Positions 22,602 through 34,090 of a stretch of DNA of 64,000 bases are shown here, one piece after another. The position numbers were made by a program, and so were the translations under genes. The notes under the pieces are model-generated. The model was given only the letters and a program-made list of their open reading frames with translations. It had not been told where the DNA came from and made no database searches. The stretch is from positions 151,514,858 to 151,578,857 of the forward strand of contig NC_067282.1 in the NCBI RefSeq assembly GCF_020740795.1, read 5' to 3'. This stretch comes from Apus apus. Taxonomy: Eukaryota; Chordata; Aves; Apodiformes; Apodidae. Position 1 is the stretch's first letter; every line of letters begins with the position of its first letter.

Positions 22602-25600
22602 TCAGCTCTCCTCCTCTGCAAGAGAAGAGGAACAGGGCCCGGGTGAGGGCAGCTGAGGAGACAAGAACTCCCGCGGCCCCACAGACACCTCCTCCGCCCA
22701 GGAAATGCCACCACGAAGCAGACCGAACAAGCCTGCCGGCTGCCAGGGGCCCGTTCCCCTCCGCCCCCCCGCCACTGTCCCTCAGACAAGACTCCACGTT
22801 GTCACTTGGCACCACACAATTTACATTCCTGAGCAAATTACCCAGCAACCTAAAATTTCCATAATAAACCCCGGGAGCAGCTGAGTTAACTCCACAGCTT
22901 AGATAAAAAGAAACAGTCAGAAGGCATTTTTCCCATCGCAGAAGCAGGAAGTGCAGCTCAAATGGTTTCCCGCTGCTGCCAGATCCCAAATCAGGGATCA
23001 CAGGTGGCTTCAGGCAGTGAAGTGAGGACAGCAGCTGTCACTGCAGCACCACTGTCTCCACTCCCCGCCTCACCCACCAGCAACTGCTCAGGTCCAACAG
23101 CTGCTCTACGAAAGCCTTCAGTGAGTTACCTCCATCAGGCTACAGCACCGCAGGGTTTAATTGTTGTCACCTTAAGAGTCACTCCTGTACCTAAAACTGG
23201 TATTAAAAGAAATATCCCAGACCCCAACAGGTGTCAGCACCCTCTCACACCCGCACATCCCGGGGCTGCTGAATAAAGCCTTGGCAGGCTCCACTCTCCC
23301 AGCTGGAGCTCTGGAGCTGGGTCCTCTCTCCCATCCCCGCCAAAATCAGCCCTTGCTCTGTGCCCATACACCTGCATTTCCAACTCTCATCTCTTCTTGC
23401 TTCCAACTGAGTATTCCCATCATCACTCACACCTTTTCCACCATAGAGTCCCATCCTGAGGACTACAAGTTCTCCAGCCTTGCTCCTGTCTTGGAACTGC
23501 ACTAGTCAGATCTGGTCTTTATCACGGGTCAACCCTTTCATCCAGACCAGTGAATCACTTAAAGGGATAAATCACCAAGTAAGTCTGCTACAAACCTTCC
23601 TCTTCCTCTTCTTCCTCCTCATCCTCCTCATCTTCATCAGAGCTGAAGGTGCCATCGGGCAAGCTGTAGATCCGGATCACCTGCTTGTTGGGGTCCTTGA
23701 GGATGAGGTACTTCCCTTCATCCAGCTTCATGCAGATGTCAATGACACACCGCAGGATGCCCCACGCGTTCTCTATGCTCAGGTTAATCTGGCTGGCAAA
23801 CTCATTTGGCTTGAACTGCTGGGTGCCCAGGATCACATGGCGGGAAGAGTCCTTCACGTGGTAACGGGATACGTACCTATGGGGGGCAAGTAGATACCAG
23901 AGGGATATCAGGAGATTAAGCCCGGCCAGCAGAAGAATGACACCAAGAAAAGCAGTGTGACCCTCTTGGGTTTGTTTTCTGGGCTGAAAAATCCTAATAC
24001 TCCAATACTGAAAGCTAAGAGGATCTCCTGGCTACAAGCTGTCAAACAGTCATGTATCTGGAATCCTTCCACCATCCCGTATCAGATGGGGTGCTACAAA
24101 AGATAGAAAAGAATTCATCCTAGAGATAAAAAAGAAGCAATTGTATGATTAGCCAGTTTGGAATTAAATGGATGCAAATGCATCACTCCCATATGCAAGG
24201 ACACAGCCTAGGACTGCAGAACCACCAGAACCTAGTTAGCAAATGCCTCTTGCTCATCACCCACAGCACAGATTACTGATTTTATGCTGGCAGTTCAGAA
24301 AGGGCTGTGGTGATACCTCCCCTCTACTCAATCTCTCAGCAACAGGACACTGACGATCTTGATCATGTTCCAGAAAGGCAGCACAGTCACTGCATTTATT
24401 TCCCTTGTTGGCAATCTCAGCAAACAAAGTAGGAGCCACAGAGGCCACCTGCCTGTCACATGCCTGAGACCTCTCACAATCAGTCACATCAGGGGTCAAC
24501 ATCAGCTGGATGCTGAGGGGAAGCAGCTTCCAACACACCTGGTGCATTCACCCCAAGCCTTCCCCACTCAACCACCCAAGGGCAGGGTTATTTTACAACT
24601 ACTTGTTCTACAAACAGTTTACTTTGACTTATACTGGGTCAAATAATGGAAAAAGCACCTGAAAGGTTTGGTGTGAAAACACCCCATCTTACCCGAGCTT
24701 GAGATATTCCGACCCAGCCAGCAGGGCACAGCACGTCCAGCGGGCCAGTTTGTAGCTGTTGTTCTTAAGCTCCGTGGCAATCACGGCTCCTCTCTGCGAG
24801 TCGAGCTTCTGGCGCCAATCCACTCCATTGCAATACTGAGGAGAACCAGAGCTAGGGTCAGCCCCACCAGCCAGCAGAAGTCACCTCCTCAGCTGTCTTG
24901 GCATCAAGTAGGGAATTTCTTAAGTCTAGCTTACAAGGGAACGTGAATGGCAACCTAAAGGGAAAGCTCTTGCACTGGAAAGGGAGAAATGTGAACGCGG
25001 GGGGGGGATGTCAGTCAACATTTGTTGTACTGCTTAGGGAGGGACATTTGTGAGGGAAGAGCTCAGGAGGGAAGCATGGGAACAGACTGGTTGCTGTGCC
25101 AAATACCTGTGGACAAGAGCTATCCTGCATCTGGGGGAGAGTCCTGTCAGCACTGCTCATCCACAAAAGTTACGGGCGTTTGGTGGAATGTAACCACCCA
25201 GGGGACCCTGCCAGGTGTTTTTCTCATCTTGCCTGCTGTATCTGGCATGTCAGGCAGCAGTGGATTAGAGCTAGCTTTAGGATGTTGTTCTTCCTCACCC
25301 TGGAATCCCACTCGTTCAGTGTTTTGATGTTGATGAAGGACACTTCTCCATTAGCTCCTGTCATCACTCCATCATGCTCACAGCGGACAATGAGATCTAT
25401 ATCATCTCCCAGCTTCCACCGTCGGTATCTGCCAACAAACAACCCAGCTGGTTATTTCCGACCCTTGTTCTCTTCCAGATCCATGCAAGCACTCAGCAAA
25501 ATCCCTTCCCCCTCTATCTGTTTGCTGTGAGGATGTCCAGGAAACCCTCATGATAAAGCTTCTACCAGTAACACTCCTAACTTGTTTTGCCCCTGTGTGG

Positions 25601-28600
25601 TGCTGACATCCTGACCCCTTGCCAAACCTGGGCATCAGACAGAGACATCAATGTACCTGTAGGCAACAGAAGCTACTTCATTTTTATCCATGTCATCCTC
25701 CACAAAGGGGTTAGGGTTGGGAAACTTGTATTTCTCCTTTCCCTGCAGAAGCAAACAGAAGCATGTCAGGAGAAAAAAACCTGAGTGAGCTCGCCCCTAC
25801 AGGATAATTATTCTCTTATAGCACCAGTAACTCTTTCCCCTTCTACAGAAAAATGCTAAAATATTAAGACTACTGATGAGAAGCCTCATCTTCACATCAG
25901 TCACTTTGCTCTACGCAGTACTTCTATCGGCACCTGAGCTTCACTGAGAGTACTCAGGAGCCTGCCTGCTTCACCAACGGAGGTGGGATGACTTCTTTGT
26001 GGAATAAAGGCAAAACTCTTTCTGCAACAAATCCACACTGCTCACCAGAAGTAATCCCACCTCTTCCAATCCTGAAAGAAGACCAGTGTAACATGGTGGT
26101 AAATTTGTGTCAATTAAGACACTTCTGTGGTGTGTCAGAGGGCACTTAATTAGCCTCTTCTTGAGACTCTCTGAAACACAGACCCTCCCACCCAGCACTG
26201 CTCAACCGTACCATCCTCAGGCACTGCTGGGAGAAGTTATGATTGATGTAAGTAGCTTCCATGGCAAGGTTGCGTGGAGAATTAAAGGAGTTGCCCTCTT
26301 CCTGAGGTGGTTCGTTGGCTGTTTCACTCACAGTCAGCAGGTCTGTGGAGAAAACCAGACACAAGAGGTTATCACCTGGGGGAGCAGCTATTAGCAGTTT
26401 CACCAAGTCCCAGCCCTACACTGCAGCAGATCAATACTGAGGTCCCCCCCACAGCCACCAAGCATACAGCAGTCATCAGGTTGTTCCAGGGCATCTCAGT
26501 CTGGACACTGAGACACAGAATAAAGTCAAAAAAGCATAAAAATAAATTAAGACCCTTTAGATATTGTAACAGAAATTTCTTTCAGGACTTTTCCTCACCA
26601 AAATCTGAATTGTCCCTCTTGTCAAAGAAAAGTTTGGATCCAACTCTCTGGACAATGATGTCCCAGGAATAGACAGAGCGGGTGCAGCTCATCAGTGTGG
26701 CCAGGATGGCATCTGTGGCAAACACGTTCCCTTGGGTTTTGGCCAGCTACAGATAGGAGAGGAGGAGAAAACTCTGTTTCAGAAACAAGAACAGATACCC
26801 CATCCCTTCTCCAGCCAGGATGAGAAAGATTAGCAACTGAGATCATTGATACCTTCTTCCACACTCAGGAAGCTGAACTGGTAGGTACACCATTGACTGG
26901 TAGACAAAGCAGGAGGTACCACAGTGATCCAGGCCCACCCTTCCCCAAACAAGGAGAAAGTAAGAAACCTATCACAAAATTTAAATTCTGCTGGGAAAAT
27001 GCACGGCTCCTTAGTAATGACCAGGTGAGAGAGAAGATCTCCAAGCTTTCCTCATCACCAGAAGCAGAACCTCAAGAATCAGGTCTCTGACATGGAAGTT
27101 TCTTTCCCAACACAGCTCAAGTACCAGTCTGCTTGCCTTTCCAGACTTACAGCTTGTCCTTGGTTACTATTCCTGATTTTGCATTAATCTACCGCTGCCT
27201 TAGACCTAAGAAAAATAACAAGACCAGCTAACGCTTCTTTCCTTCTGCAAGCTGAGGGATCTGGCATTTTTCTACCCTTAACTTCGGTCTCCTGGTGACA
27301 GCTGGTCTCCCAACTACAGCAAGCACAGAGAAACACATGGCTGGGTTTTACAAACCCGTAACACACCTTTCGGATAACCGGGTCATCAGTGGTGGTGACA
27401 GTGTGGAAGATGCGCTTAATGCTCCTCAGGGGCTTCTCATTCCTTGTTGTAATGCGGTCGAAGGCTTTGTCATAGTACTCCAGGGCCCCGCAGCACTCTC
27501 TGCAAAGGGAAGAGCAGGATCATCTTGATACCCCCCGTAAAGACAACACCACCTATGAACTGGACAGGACTGAGGGGCCTTGCCGGGTGTTGGGTTACCT
27601 CCCCCTGCTTTGGATACCTCAACGAGAACACTGGGACCAGGCCAGGAGACCCTGGCCCTCCTGCTTCCCAAAATTCCGGTCAGTTCTGGAAGCAAGCAAG
27701 CGCACAGCTGCTTTAGGAACTCACATGTCCTGTGGCTCTGACACCTCCAGGTAGCGCATCTTCATCAGCCGAGGGAAATCCATCTCTTCCTTCACCTCCC
27801 AGTCGCTGCGAACCTCAACAGAGGAGTCACGAGGCTTCTGCTGTGCGGCCAGAGGCAGGACACGGGCAAAGAGAGAGAGAAGGAGACACAGCACATCAGG
27901 ATTTGCGCATGAGGCGCTGCCCCTTCAAGGCAGCCAAGAAACCAAACCAACACAGAGGGCAGAAAGCCTGCGAGTGTACCTGTGATTTTTGGTCCCATTT
28001 CTGCCTCACTCCAAACTGCTTCTGAAACTTCTTCTGCAGGCGCAAACGATCCCTACAACAGCAGACACGAGAAAAGCCATGAGAAGTCCTCCATTCCTAC
28101 GTGCCACAGCCACGTCTACGCTTCCCAATTACCACCAGAGGAGCAATGCTTTCAGGCAACAAGCCACCCAAACATTTGTGGAGCAGTCTGTTGATCCAGA
28201 TGCCCGAGACATTAAAAGCTCTGTTCTGCATTCTGAGCAGCTCTTTAAATATTTTCATCTCCAAAAACTGCAATGCGGTTTTCAGAAAGGGTATGCTCTG
28301 CTTTACAATGCCATCTTTACTTTCTAAACGGAATGAAAAGATCCTTCTAAACTGTTTGAAACCCATGCTTGTAACTACCAGTGACATCAGCAAAACATTG
28401 GACTAATTCAAGAAAGACAAGGACCTATTGCAGAGTCCAGCAGAGGGCTACCAGGATGATTAGGAGACTAGAGGAGGAAACGCTGAGAGAGCTGGGTCCC
28501 ATTAGCCTCGAGAAGACCAAGGGGGGATCTTATCAATGCTTATAAATATTCAAAGGGCAGGTGTCAAAAGGATGGGGCCAGACTCTACTCAGTGGCGCTC

Positions 28601-30602
28601 AGCAACAGGATGAGAGGCAACAGCATGAACTGGAACACAGAAAGTTCCATCTGAACACAAGGAAAAAACAAAGCACTGGAACAGGCTGCTGAGAGAGGTT
28701 GTAGAGCCCCCTTCTCTGGAGATACTCAAAGCCTTCCTGGATGTAATCTTGTGCAACCTGTTCTAGGTGAACCTGCTCTAGCAGGGGGGTTGGGACTAGA
28801 TCACCAGAGGTCCCTTCCAACTCCCACCATTCTGTGATTTTGTGACTTGAAATATCCCGAAATTCTTCTCTGCTGTTTGCTCCAGCAGGTTCTGTTACAG
28901 CAACTTCACAGATTTATCAACAGTGTGCTCATGCACTCCATCCCAAGCAGGGTACACTTATATTGGAGGTCTCACCTCTCCTTCTGCTTGGCACTCTTTG
29001 GCAGGGTCTGCATGCTGAACTGCAGCATGTTCCGACGGTCCTTGTCTCTCCGAAGGTTCCTCTGTGGAAACAAGGGGAAAAAAAACAACAAACAACTCAC
29101 AAACCCGAACATTTTAGTTGCAAAAGAATTCCGTGACGTGCCAGCTCTGCTCTGAGCCTGCCTTTGCAAACACGTTACCTGGGCAAATCGCATCCGGTTC
29201 CTCTGGTACGCGGTCTTCTGCGTCCGGGCCGTATCCACCAGCTGGAAGCTTGTCTCATCCTCCTCGTGGAAGTAAGCATATTGGCTCCCACCACCGAACT
29301 GCGATGAGTACTTGTCTGGAAATGAAACAAAGCATCTTAACAGCGAGCTGCTAGGAAGGAAACCCTGACTCTTCCCCATCAGTTCCCTCAAACTGCCTTC
29401 ACCTGTGTCCAGTTCTGCGCCCCTCAGTTCAAGAGAGACAGGGAGCTACTAGAGAGTCCAGCGCAGGGGAACAAGGATGGCAGGGGGACTCGAGCATCTC
29501 CCTTATGAGGAAAAGCTCAGAGAGCTGGGACTCTAGCCTGGAGAAGGCTGAGGGTAGAGCTTATTAATGCCTACAAGTATCTAAAGGGTGGGTGCAAGGA
29601 GGATGGAGCCAGACTCTTTTCAGTAGTTCCCAGTGACAGGATGAGGGGCAACAGGCACAAGTTGGAACACTGGAAGTTCCATTTAAACATGAGGAAAAAC
29701 TTCTTTACAGTGAGGGTGACAGAGCCCTGGAACAGGCTGCCCAGGGAGGTTGTGGAGTCCCCTTCTCTGGAGATATTCAATACCCGTCCTGAGTAACGTG
29801 CTCTAGGGACTCCTACTTCAGTGGGGGAGTTGGACTAGATGATCTCTACAGGTCTCTTCCAACTCTGACACAAAAACTGTGACTCCTGCCTTACAGCTGC
29901 AAGTCCTCCCCATTCCACACCCCCTTGAGAAGCCCCAGTCATGAGGCAGTGCAAAAACCAGCAGTAAGCACAGGGAGAGCCCCAGGGAGCTCTTCCAAGG
30001 GCGAGGCACACTTCCTAATTGAAGAAGCCTCTCTTGCTGAGGTGTGCAGGTAACCACTGCAGAGGGTGTGAGACATGAAAGCAGGAGTGACGCTTGAAGA
30101 ATCCTTTGTAGGAAACAAACAACAGGAGCAGCCACCAGACAACACGTACTTGTGTATCTTTTATCCTGATACGTGGCCCCTGTCCAGTCGGCCACCTAAG
30201 GACAAGCAAAACCATTAAAAATAAGTGAATATCAACCGCCCTGCTCCCCCCCACCTCCAACTTTATACACGTGGGACTTCAAGCAAGAGAAGCAAACATT
30301 GCTCTGTCCTCCAGAACGAATCCCTTCTGCTCCCACCTCCACTTGCCAGCCCAGCTCACAACCGTGCTCAGTGTTAGTAGCTGCTGCAGAGGCTGCCAGA
30401 GGAGCCGAGACGGAGATAACAAGTGAGAAGGGGGGCTCGGAGGGCACAGGCAGGGCGCCAGAGGGACCCAGGGCGGTACCTTTCCCAGGCGGTCTCCCTT
30501 GCTGAAGGGCTGGTAGGGCATGTCCCGGAACTGCTCGGGCACGGCGCAGGGGCCCCAGCCGGAGGGGTTGTCCTGGATCACGGGTGTCACGAACTTCGCC
30601 AT
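22602..30602 (-). CDS. EIF3D: Eukaryotic translation initiation factor 3 subunit D (complete, 14 coding exons, 547 aa)
   Basis: Coding exons: 30602-30480, 30195-30150, 29315-29179, 29061-28976, 28052-27980, 27837-27725, 27499-27367, 26746-26599, 26342-26212, 25742-25657, 25428-25299, 24835-24693, 23876-23596, 22615-22602. All are GT-AG and the 1644 coding bases close in frame. eIF3d is the cytosolic eIF3 subunit that binds the 5' cap of selected mRNAs and touches the 40S exit channel. The N-terminus carries the conserved stretch [20 protein letters not shown] and a Lys/Arg-rich segment (about residues 95-150). The cap-binding fold occupies roughly residues 160-530. The protein ends in an acidic tail, mostly Glu, finishing EEES. 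Human eIF3d is 548 aa and nearly identical. The last coding exon contributes only 14 bases. The donor before it (GAAG/GTTTGT) is weak, but the phase demands it. Confidence 0.97.
28428..28852 (+). mobile_element. CR1 LINE, 3' fragment
   Basis: Plus-oriented CR1 end. It begins near CAGAGTCCAGCAGAGGGCTAC, passes through GGGGGATCTTATCAATGCTTA, CACTGGAACAGGCTGC and GGTCCCTTCCAACTC, and ends CATTCTGTGATTTTGTGAC. It is 5'-truncated, diverged and antisense to EIF3D in its intron. Confidence 0.92.
29400..29886 (+). mobile_element. CR1 LINE, 3' fragment
   Basis: Plus-oriented CR1 end of the same subfamily as the copy at 28428. It starts within the ORF2 end (CCAGTTCTGCGCCCC, AGAGAGACAGGGAGC) and runs to the tail GGTCTCTTCCAACTCTGAC. 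It is 5'-truncated and lies antisense to EIF3D. Confidence 0.92.
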
Positions 30603-31236
30603 CTTTCCGGACTTCTAGGGAGAAGTGAAAAAGCACGAATGAAACCAACCCCGAGCCCTCAGCTGCCGCCCGCCGCGGTGGGGCCCGGGGACCGCGGCCT
30701 TCACCCCGAGCACAGGCCGGAGCCGCCGCCGCCCGCCGGGCCCGCCCCGGGGGCAGCGGCTGGGGGGGCGTGCGGGGCTGCAGGGAACCGGGGCTACAGG
30801 GAACCGGGGCGTGCGGGGCGGGGACGCGGCCCCCCCGCCGGAACCGGTGGCAGCGCTGGGGCGGGGCCGGGGGTCCCGATGCCCGCGGGCGGGGCCGGTG
30901 CCGGTGCCGGTCCCGGGGCGGCCCCGACCCCCCCCTCACCTGCGCGGCCCCGTCGCGGCCCCGATGGCGGCGGATGCGGCGGCGGCGCCGGCCGGGAAAA
31001 GAGGCCGCGCGCAGCCCCGGCGCGCGCTTTGGGCGTCAGCGCCGCGCGACGGCGGCTCCGGTGTCGTGAAATTAAAAAAAAAAAAAGAAAAGAAAAGAAA
31101 AGAGGAGCGGGGCGGGGCTGCCGTAAAGCGCTGCCCTCCGCCGTACGGCACGGCCATCGAGCTGCGGCCGAGCCGGGCTAGAAAGGCTGCGGCGCGTGGG
31201 CGCCAGCGCCCCCTGGGAGACTCCGCCAGGGTCCCG
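30600..31236 (-). promoter_or_regulatory. EIF3D: EIF3D CpG-island promoter
   Basis: CpG-dense sequence with many CCCCGCCCC/GGGGCGGGG sites around the leader exon and no TATA box. Upstream of the probable start lie a TGACGCCC element near 31040 and an A-rich run at 31073-31104. The island continues into the minisatellite at 31236-31410. Confidence 0.7.
30940..31004 (-). other. EIF3D: Noncoding first exon of EIF3D with TOP-like start and YY1 motif
   Basis: The start codon exon has an acceptor 12 bases upstream of ATG (CTCCCTAG at 30615), so a leader exon is needed. A strong donor, CGCAG followed by GTGAGG, ends an exon at 30940. Upstream on the transcript strand lies CCTCTTTTCCC (31005-30995), an oligopyrimidine start of the TOP/TCT type typical of translation-factor genes. 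Downstream of it lies GCCGCCATC (30971-30963), the YY1 motif often found just after such starts. The exact start base is inferred. Confidence 0.6.
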
Positions 31237-31402
31237 GTGCGGGACCCGGAGCGTGAGACACGGAGCGAGGGGCAGGGAGCGAGGGGCGGTGCGGGACAGG
31301 GAGCGAGGGGCAGAGAGCGAGGGGCGGTGCGGGACACGGAGCGAGGGGCAGGGAGCGAGGGGCGGTGCGGGACACGGAGCGAGGGAGGTGCGGGACAGGG
31401 GA
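31236..31402. repeat. 38-bp minisatellite upstream of EIF3D
   Basis: Units start with GGTGCGGGAC at 31236, 31288, 31326, 31364 and 31387. Units 2 and 3 are exactly 38 bases apart; the first is 52 bases (with an extra internal block) and the last two are shortened. Each full unit itself holds two copies of a GAGCGAGGGGC sub-block. The array is G-rich on the plus strand. Confidence 0.9.
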
Positions 31403-31410
31403 GAACAAGT

Positions 31411-31868
31411 CCAGAGGAGGGACACTGAGATGATCAGGCGGCTGGAGCAGCTCTCCTTCTGAAGACAGGCTTAGAGAGTTGGGGTTGTTCAGCCTGGAGA
31501 AGAGAGAGCTTCAAGAAGACCTGATGGTGGCCTTCTAGTACCTGTAGGGGCTACAGGAAAGCTGGGGAGGGGCTTTTTACAAGGGCATGTAGTGAGAGGG
31601 CAAAGGGGAATGGAGTAAAACTAGAGGGGAGATTTAGGTTAGGCATTAGGAAGGAATTCTTAAGTGTGAGGGTGGTGAAACACTGGCACAGGTTGCCCAG
31701 AGAAGCTGTGGGTGCCTCCTCTCTGGAAGTGTTCAAGGCCAGGTTGGATGGGGTTTGGAGCAACCTGGTCTGGTGGGAGGTGTCCCTGCCCATGGCAGGG
31801 TATTGGAACTAGGAGATCTTGAAGGTGCCTTCCAACTCAAACCAATCTGTGGTTCTATGATTCTGTGA
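31411..31868 (+). mobile_element. CR1 LINE, 3' fragment
   Basis: Plus-oriented CR1 end beginning right at the edge of the minisatellite (AGTCCAGAGGAGGGACAC) and passing through GTTGGGGTTGTTCAGCCTGG, GGGCTTTTTACAAGGGCATG and GGAACTAGGAGATCTTG to the tail GGTTCTATGATTCTGTGA. It is 5'-truncated and of moderate divergence. Confidence 0.93.
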
Positions 31869-33598
31869 AAACATAGCTTTGTATGTCTGCTGGAAGCACA
31901 GCAGAGCATGGCAGCTCACATAAACACTGTCGAGGTGTCAGAAGCATCTCCTTTGGGAAGTATGATAGAGCTTCTCTGAGTACTTAAGCCTATCGTAGGT
32001 GAATGCCTTTTGGGAATGGTTTTGGTGTAATTGACCTGGCTGATAGTGGTGGGATGGGATAATTTGTCTAACAAACTTCCTTCTCCTGTTTATCTTCTAA
32101 TTTCTTGAAGATAAATTAGGCTTAGTGACAAGGGGCTGCCCAATCTCAATATTTTTTTTTTCCTTAGAAAAACTTGAATTCCAATTATCTGGCTTAAATC
32201 TGGAAGAATACTGATCCTCAGCTTCATCAAATGAAGATTCCAACTGCTAGCCCACCTGGTTGTGCCAGTTTGTTCTACAGGCACGAGATGGAAATACTGT
32301 GAGGTCTGGTAGCTAAATTCCTGGGTTATCAGGTAAAAATGGAGACAGAAGTTAAGAGATTAATGACTAAGAGAATATACTCAGGGGCTCTGGACAAGAA
32401 ATGTATCAATAAAGCCACATGTTAGGACAGGAAACGACTTACTTCTGCATCTGTTTATTTTCTCACACAAAAATGGCCTCTTGAAATAAAAAATATATTC
32501 CAAACTATCTAATGGTTTTGTGGAAAAGCAGTTGCTTTTCAGGTTGCAGTTGTACGATTATTCAGCTGACTTTTTGTTTTAGAGGTTGTTACAAAACACT
32601 TGACTTAGAGAGGCAAAGATGTGCAAAGAGTGGGAACTGCAGTTGTCCTTGCTGCATTCACAAGGGGGTGTTCAGGGTTTTGTGTTGTCCCGATGGCTTT
32701 CCTTGACCTGCTGGAGAGGAGACCTGGGGCTGGAAGTTGGGATTCAGCCTCATGGTGTCTCTAGGAGACCATGAACCAGTGATTTAATACAGCATGTGCC
32801 TCAGATCCCTGTCTCTGTAATTGAGATAGTATTTCTTCTTGGGCAGCGAGGGCAATAAATCATTACATCTCAGTTGTTCACATGCCAGAGTGATGGAAAT
32901 TTTCTTTACCCCTAAAAAGAGCAGGACCCTGTTTACAGATCACTTCAACTCACAGGCTAAAACCTGTCTCTTTTGAGAATTTTACTGGGTATCTTTTATC
33001 TAAGAAGAGTCTCGATCGATATTTTCCAGGCAGAGTGGTGTACATTTTCTCCTTTATTTACCACTTTTAATTCCTCCTCGAGAAAGAGCTGAAGCCTCAG
33101 CAGCGCCTGCTTTGCCAAGATACCCTGCCATTAATCAGAAGTGGGATTATTAAAGCACTTTTCCCCACCAGCGAAAAAATCCACTTACAGAAATACAGTT
33201 TATCAAATACAATTTGTAACTGTCTCGCCTGAGCAGCCCTTTTGGAAACAAACATCACTGGTGCTGGAGCTGCCTTGCCCATCCCTGGCAGTGGCTTGAT
33301 GTGCTCCCACCTCCAGACCAGCCCCACAGCGCCCGGCCCTCACCCTCCCCAGCTGGGGCAGTGGGCTGAGTGGGCTCAGAGGGGCTGGCTGGAGTTGCCA
33401 TGTTCGTGCCCTGCTTGGGAGGTGGTAGTAAAAGGAGCAGGAAGCTCTGAAAAGAAAACCGGACTAGGGAATGAATGAAGAGAAGCAATGCTAACCAGAC
33501 TGATAAACAAAATCCCCTCTTTTCCGCAGCTTCCTCTGCACTTGAGCCTCTGGGAGGTGCTTACAAGAGATCACAACACTGCTGGCTGTCTCCCAGAG

Positions 33599-34090
33599 AT
33601 CATAGAAGCACAGAATGGTTTGGGTTGGGAGGCACCTTCCAGATCACCTAGTTCCAACCCCCCTGCCATGGGTAGGGGCACCTCCCACTAGACCAGGTTG
33701 CTCAAAGCCCCATCCAGCCTGGCCTTGAACACTTCCAGGGAGGAGGCATCCACAACTTTCCTGGGCAACCTGTGCCAGTGTCTCACCACCCTCACACTTA
33801 AGAATTTCTTCCTAAATGAATAAATCTTCCCTTTTTCAGTTTGAAACCATTCCCCCTCATCCTGTCACTTGTAAAAAGCCCCTCCCCAGCTTTCCTGTAG
33901 CCCCTTCAGATACTGGAAGGCCGCTATAAGGTCTCCCTGGAGCCTTCTCTTCTCCAGCCTGAACCACCCCAACGTCTTCAGCCTGTCCTCACAGGAGATC
34001 TGCTCCAGCCACCTGATCATCTTTGTGGCTCTCCTCTGGGCTCACTCCAACAGCTGCATGTCCATCTTCTGTTGGGGGCTCCAGATCATG
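33599..34090 (-). mobile_element. CR1 LINE, 3' fragment
   Basis: Minus-oriented CR1 of about 490 bases. The inverted tail (CATAGAAGCACAGAATGG) is at the left, followed by GTTCCAACCCCCCTGCCATG, CACTAGACCAGGTTGCTC and CTATAAGGTCTCCCTGGAGC, running into CTCCAACAGCTGCATGTCC. It is one of the longer copies in the window, but still only the 3' end. Confidence 0.93.

Larger units (their letters stand above)
22616..30194 (-). other. EIF3D: EIF3D introns between coding exons
   Basis: Thirteen mostly small introns separate the coding exons. Two hold plus-oriented CR1 copies: 28428-28852 between exons 5 and 4, and 29400-29886 between exons 3 and 2 (transcript numbering of coding exons). I looked for AT-AC/U12 signals and saw none; every donor begins GT. 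No intronic snoRNA was recognised by eye. Confidence 0.85.

Noticed and set aside
22090-23001. Minus-strand open frame of about 300 codons
   Set aside because: Long frames are expected by chance in the stop-poor CpG island; it spans the EIF3D 3' end and FOXRED2 promoter and has low-complexity Pro/Arg/Gly composition.
31236-31402. CRISPR-like array
   Set aside because: Regular repeats without unique spacers, in a vertebrate nuclear locus; it is a minisatellite.
30232-31428. Overlapping Gly/Arg/Pro-rich open frames on both strands
   Set aside because: These are a by-product of the EIF3D CpG island and the minisatellite; the real gene explains the region.
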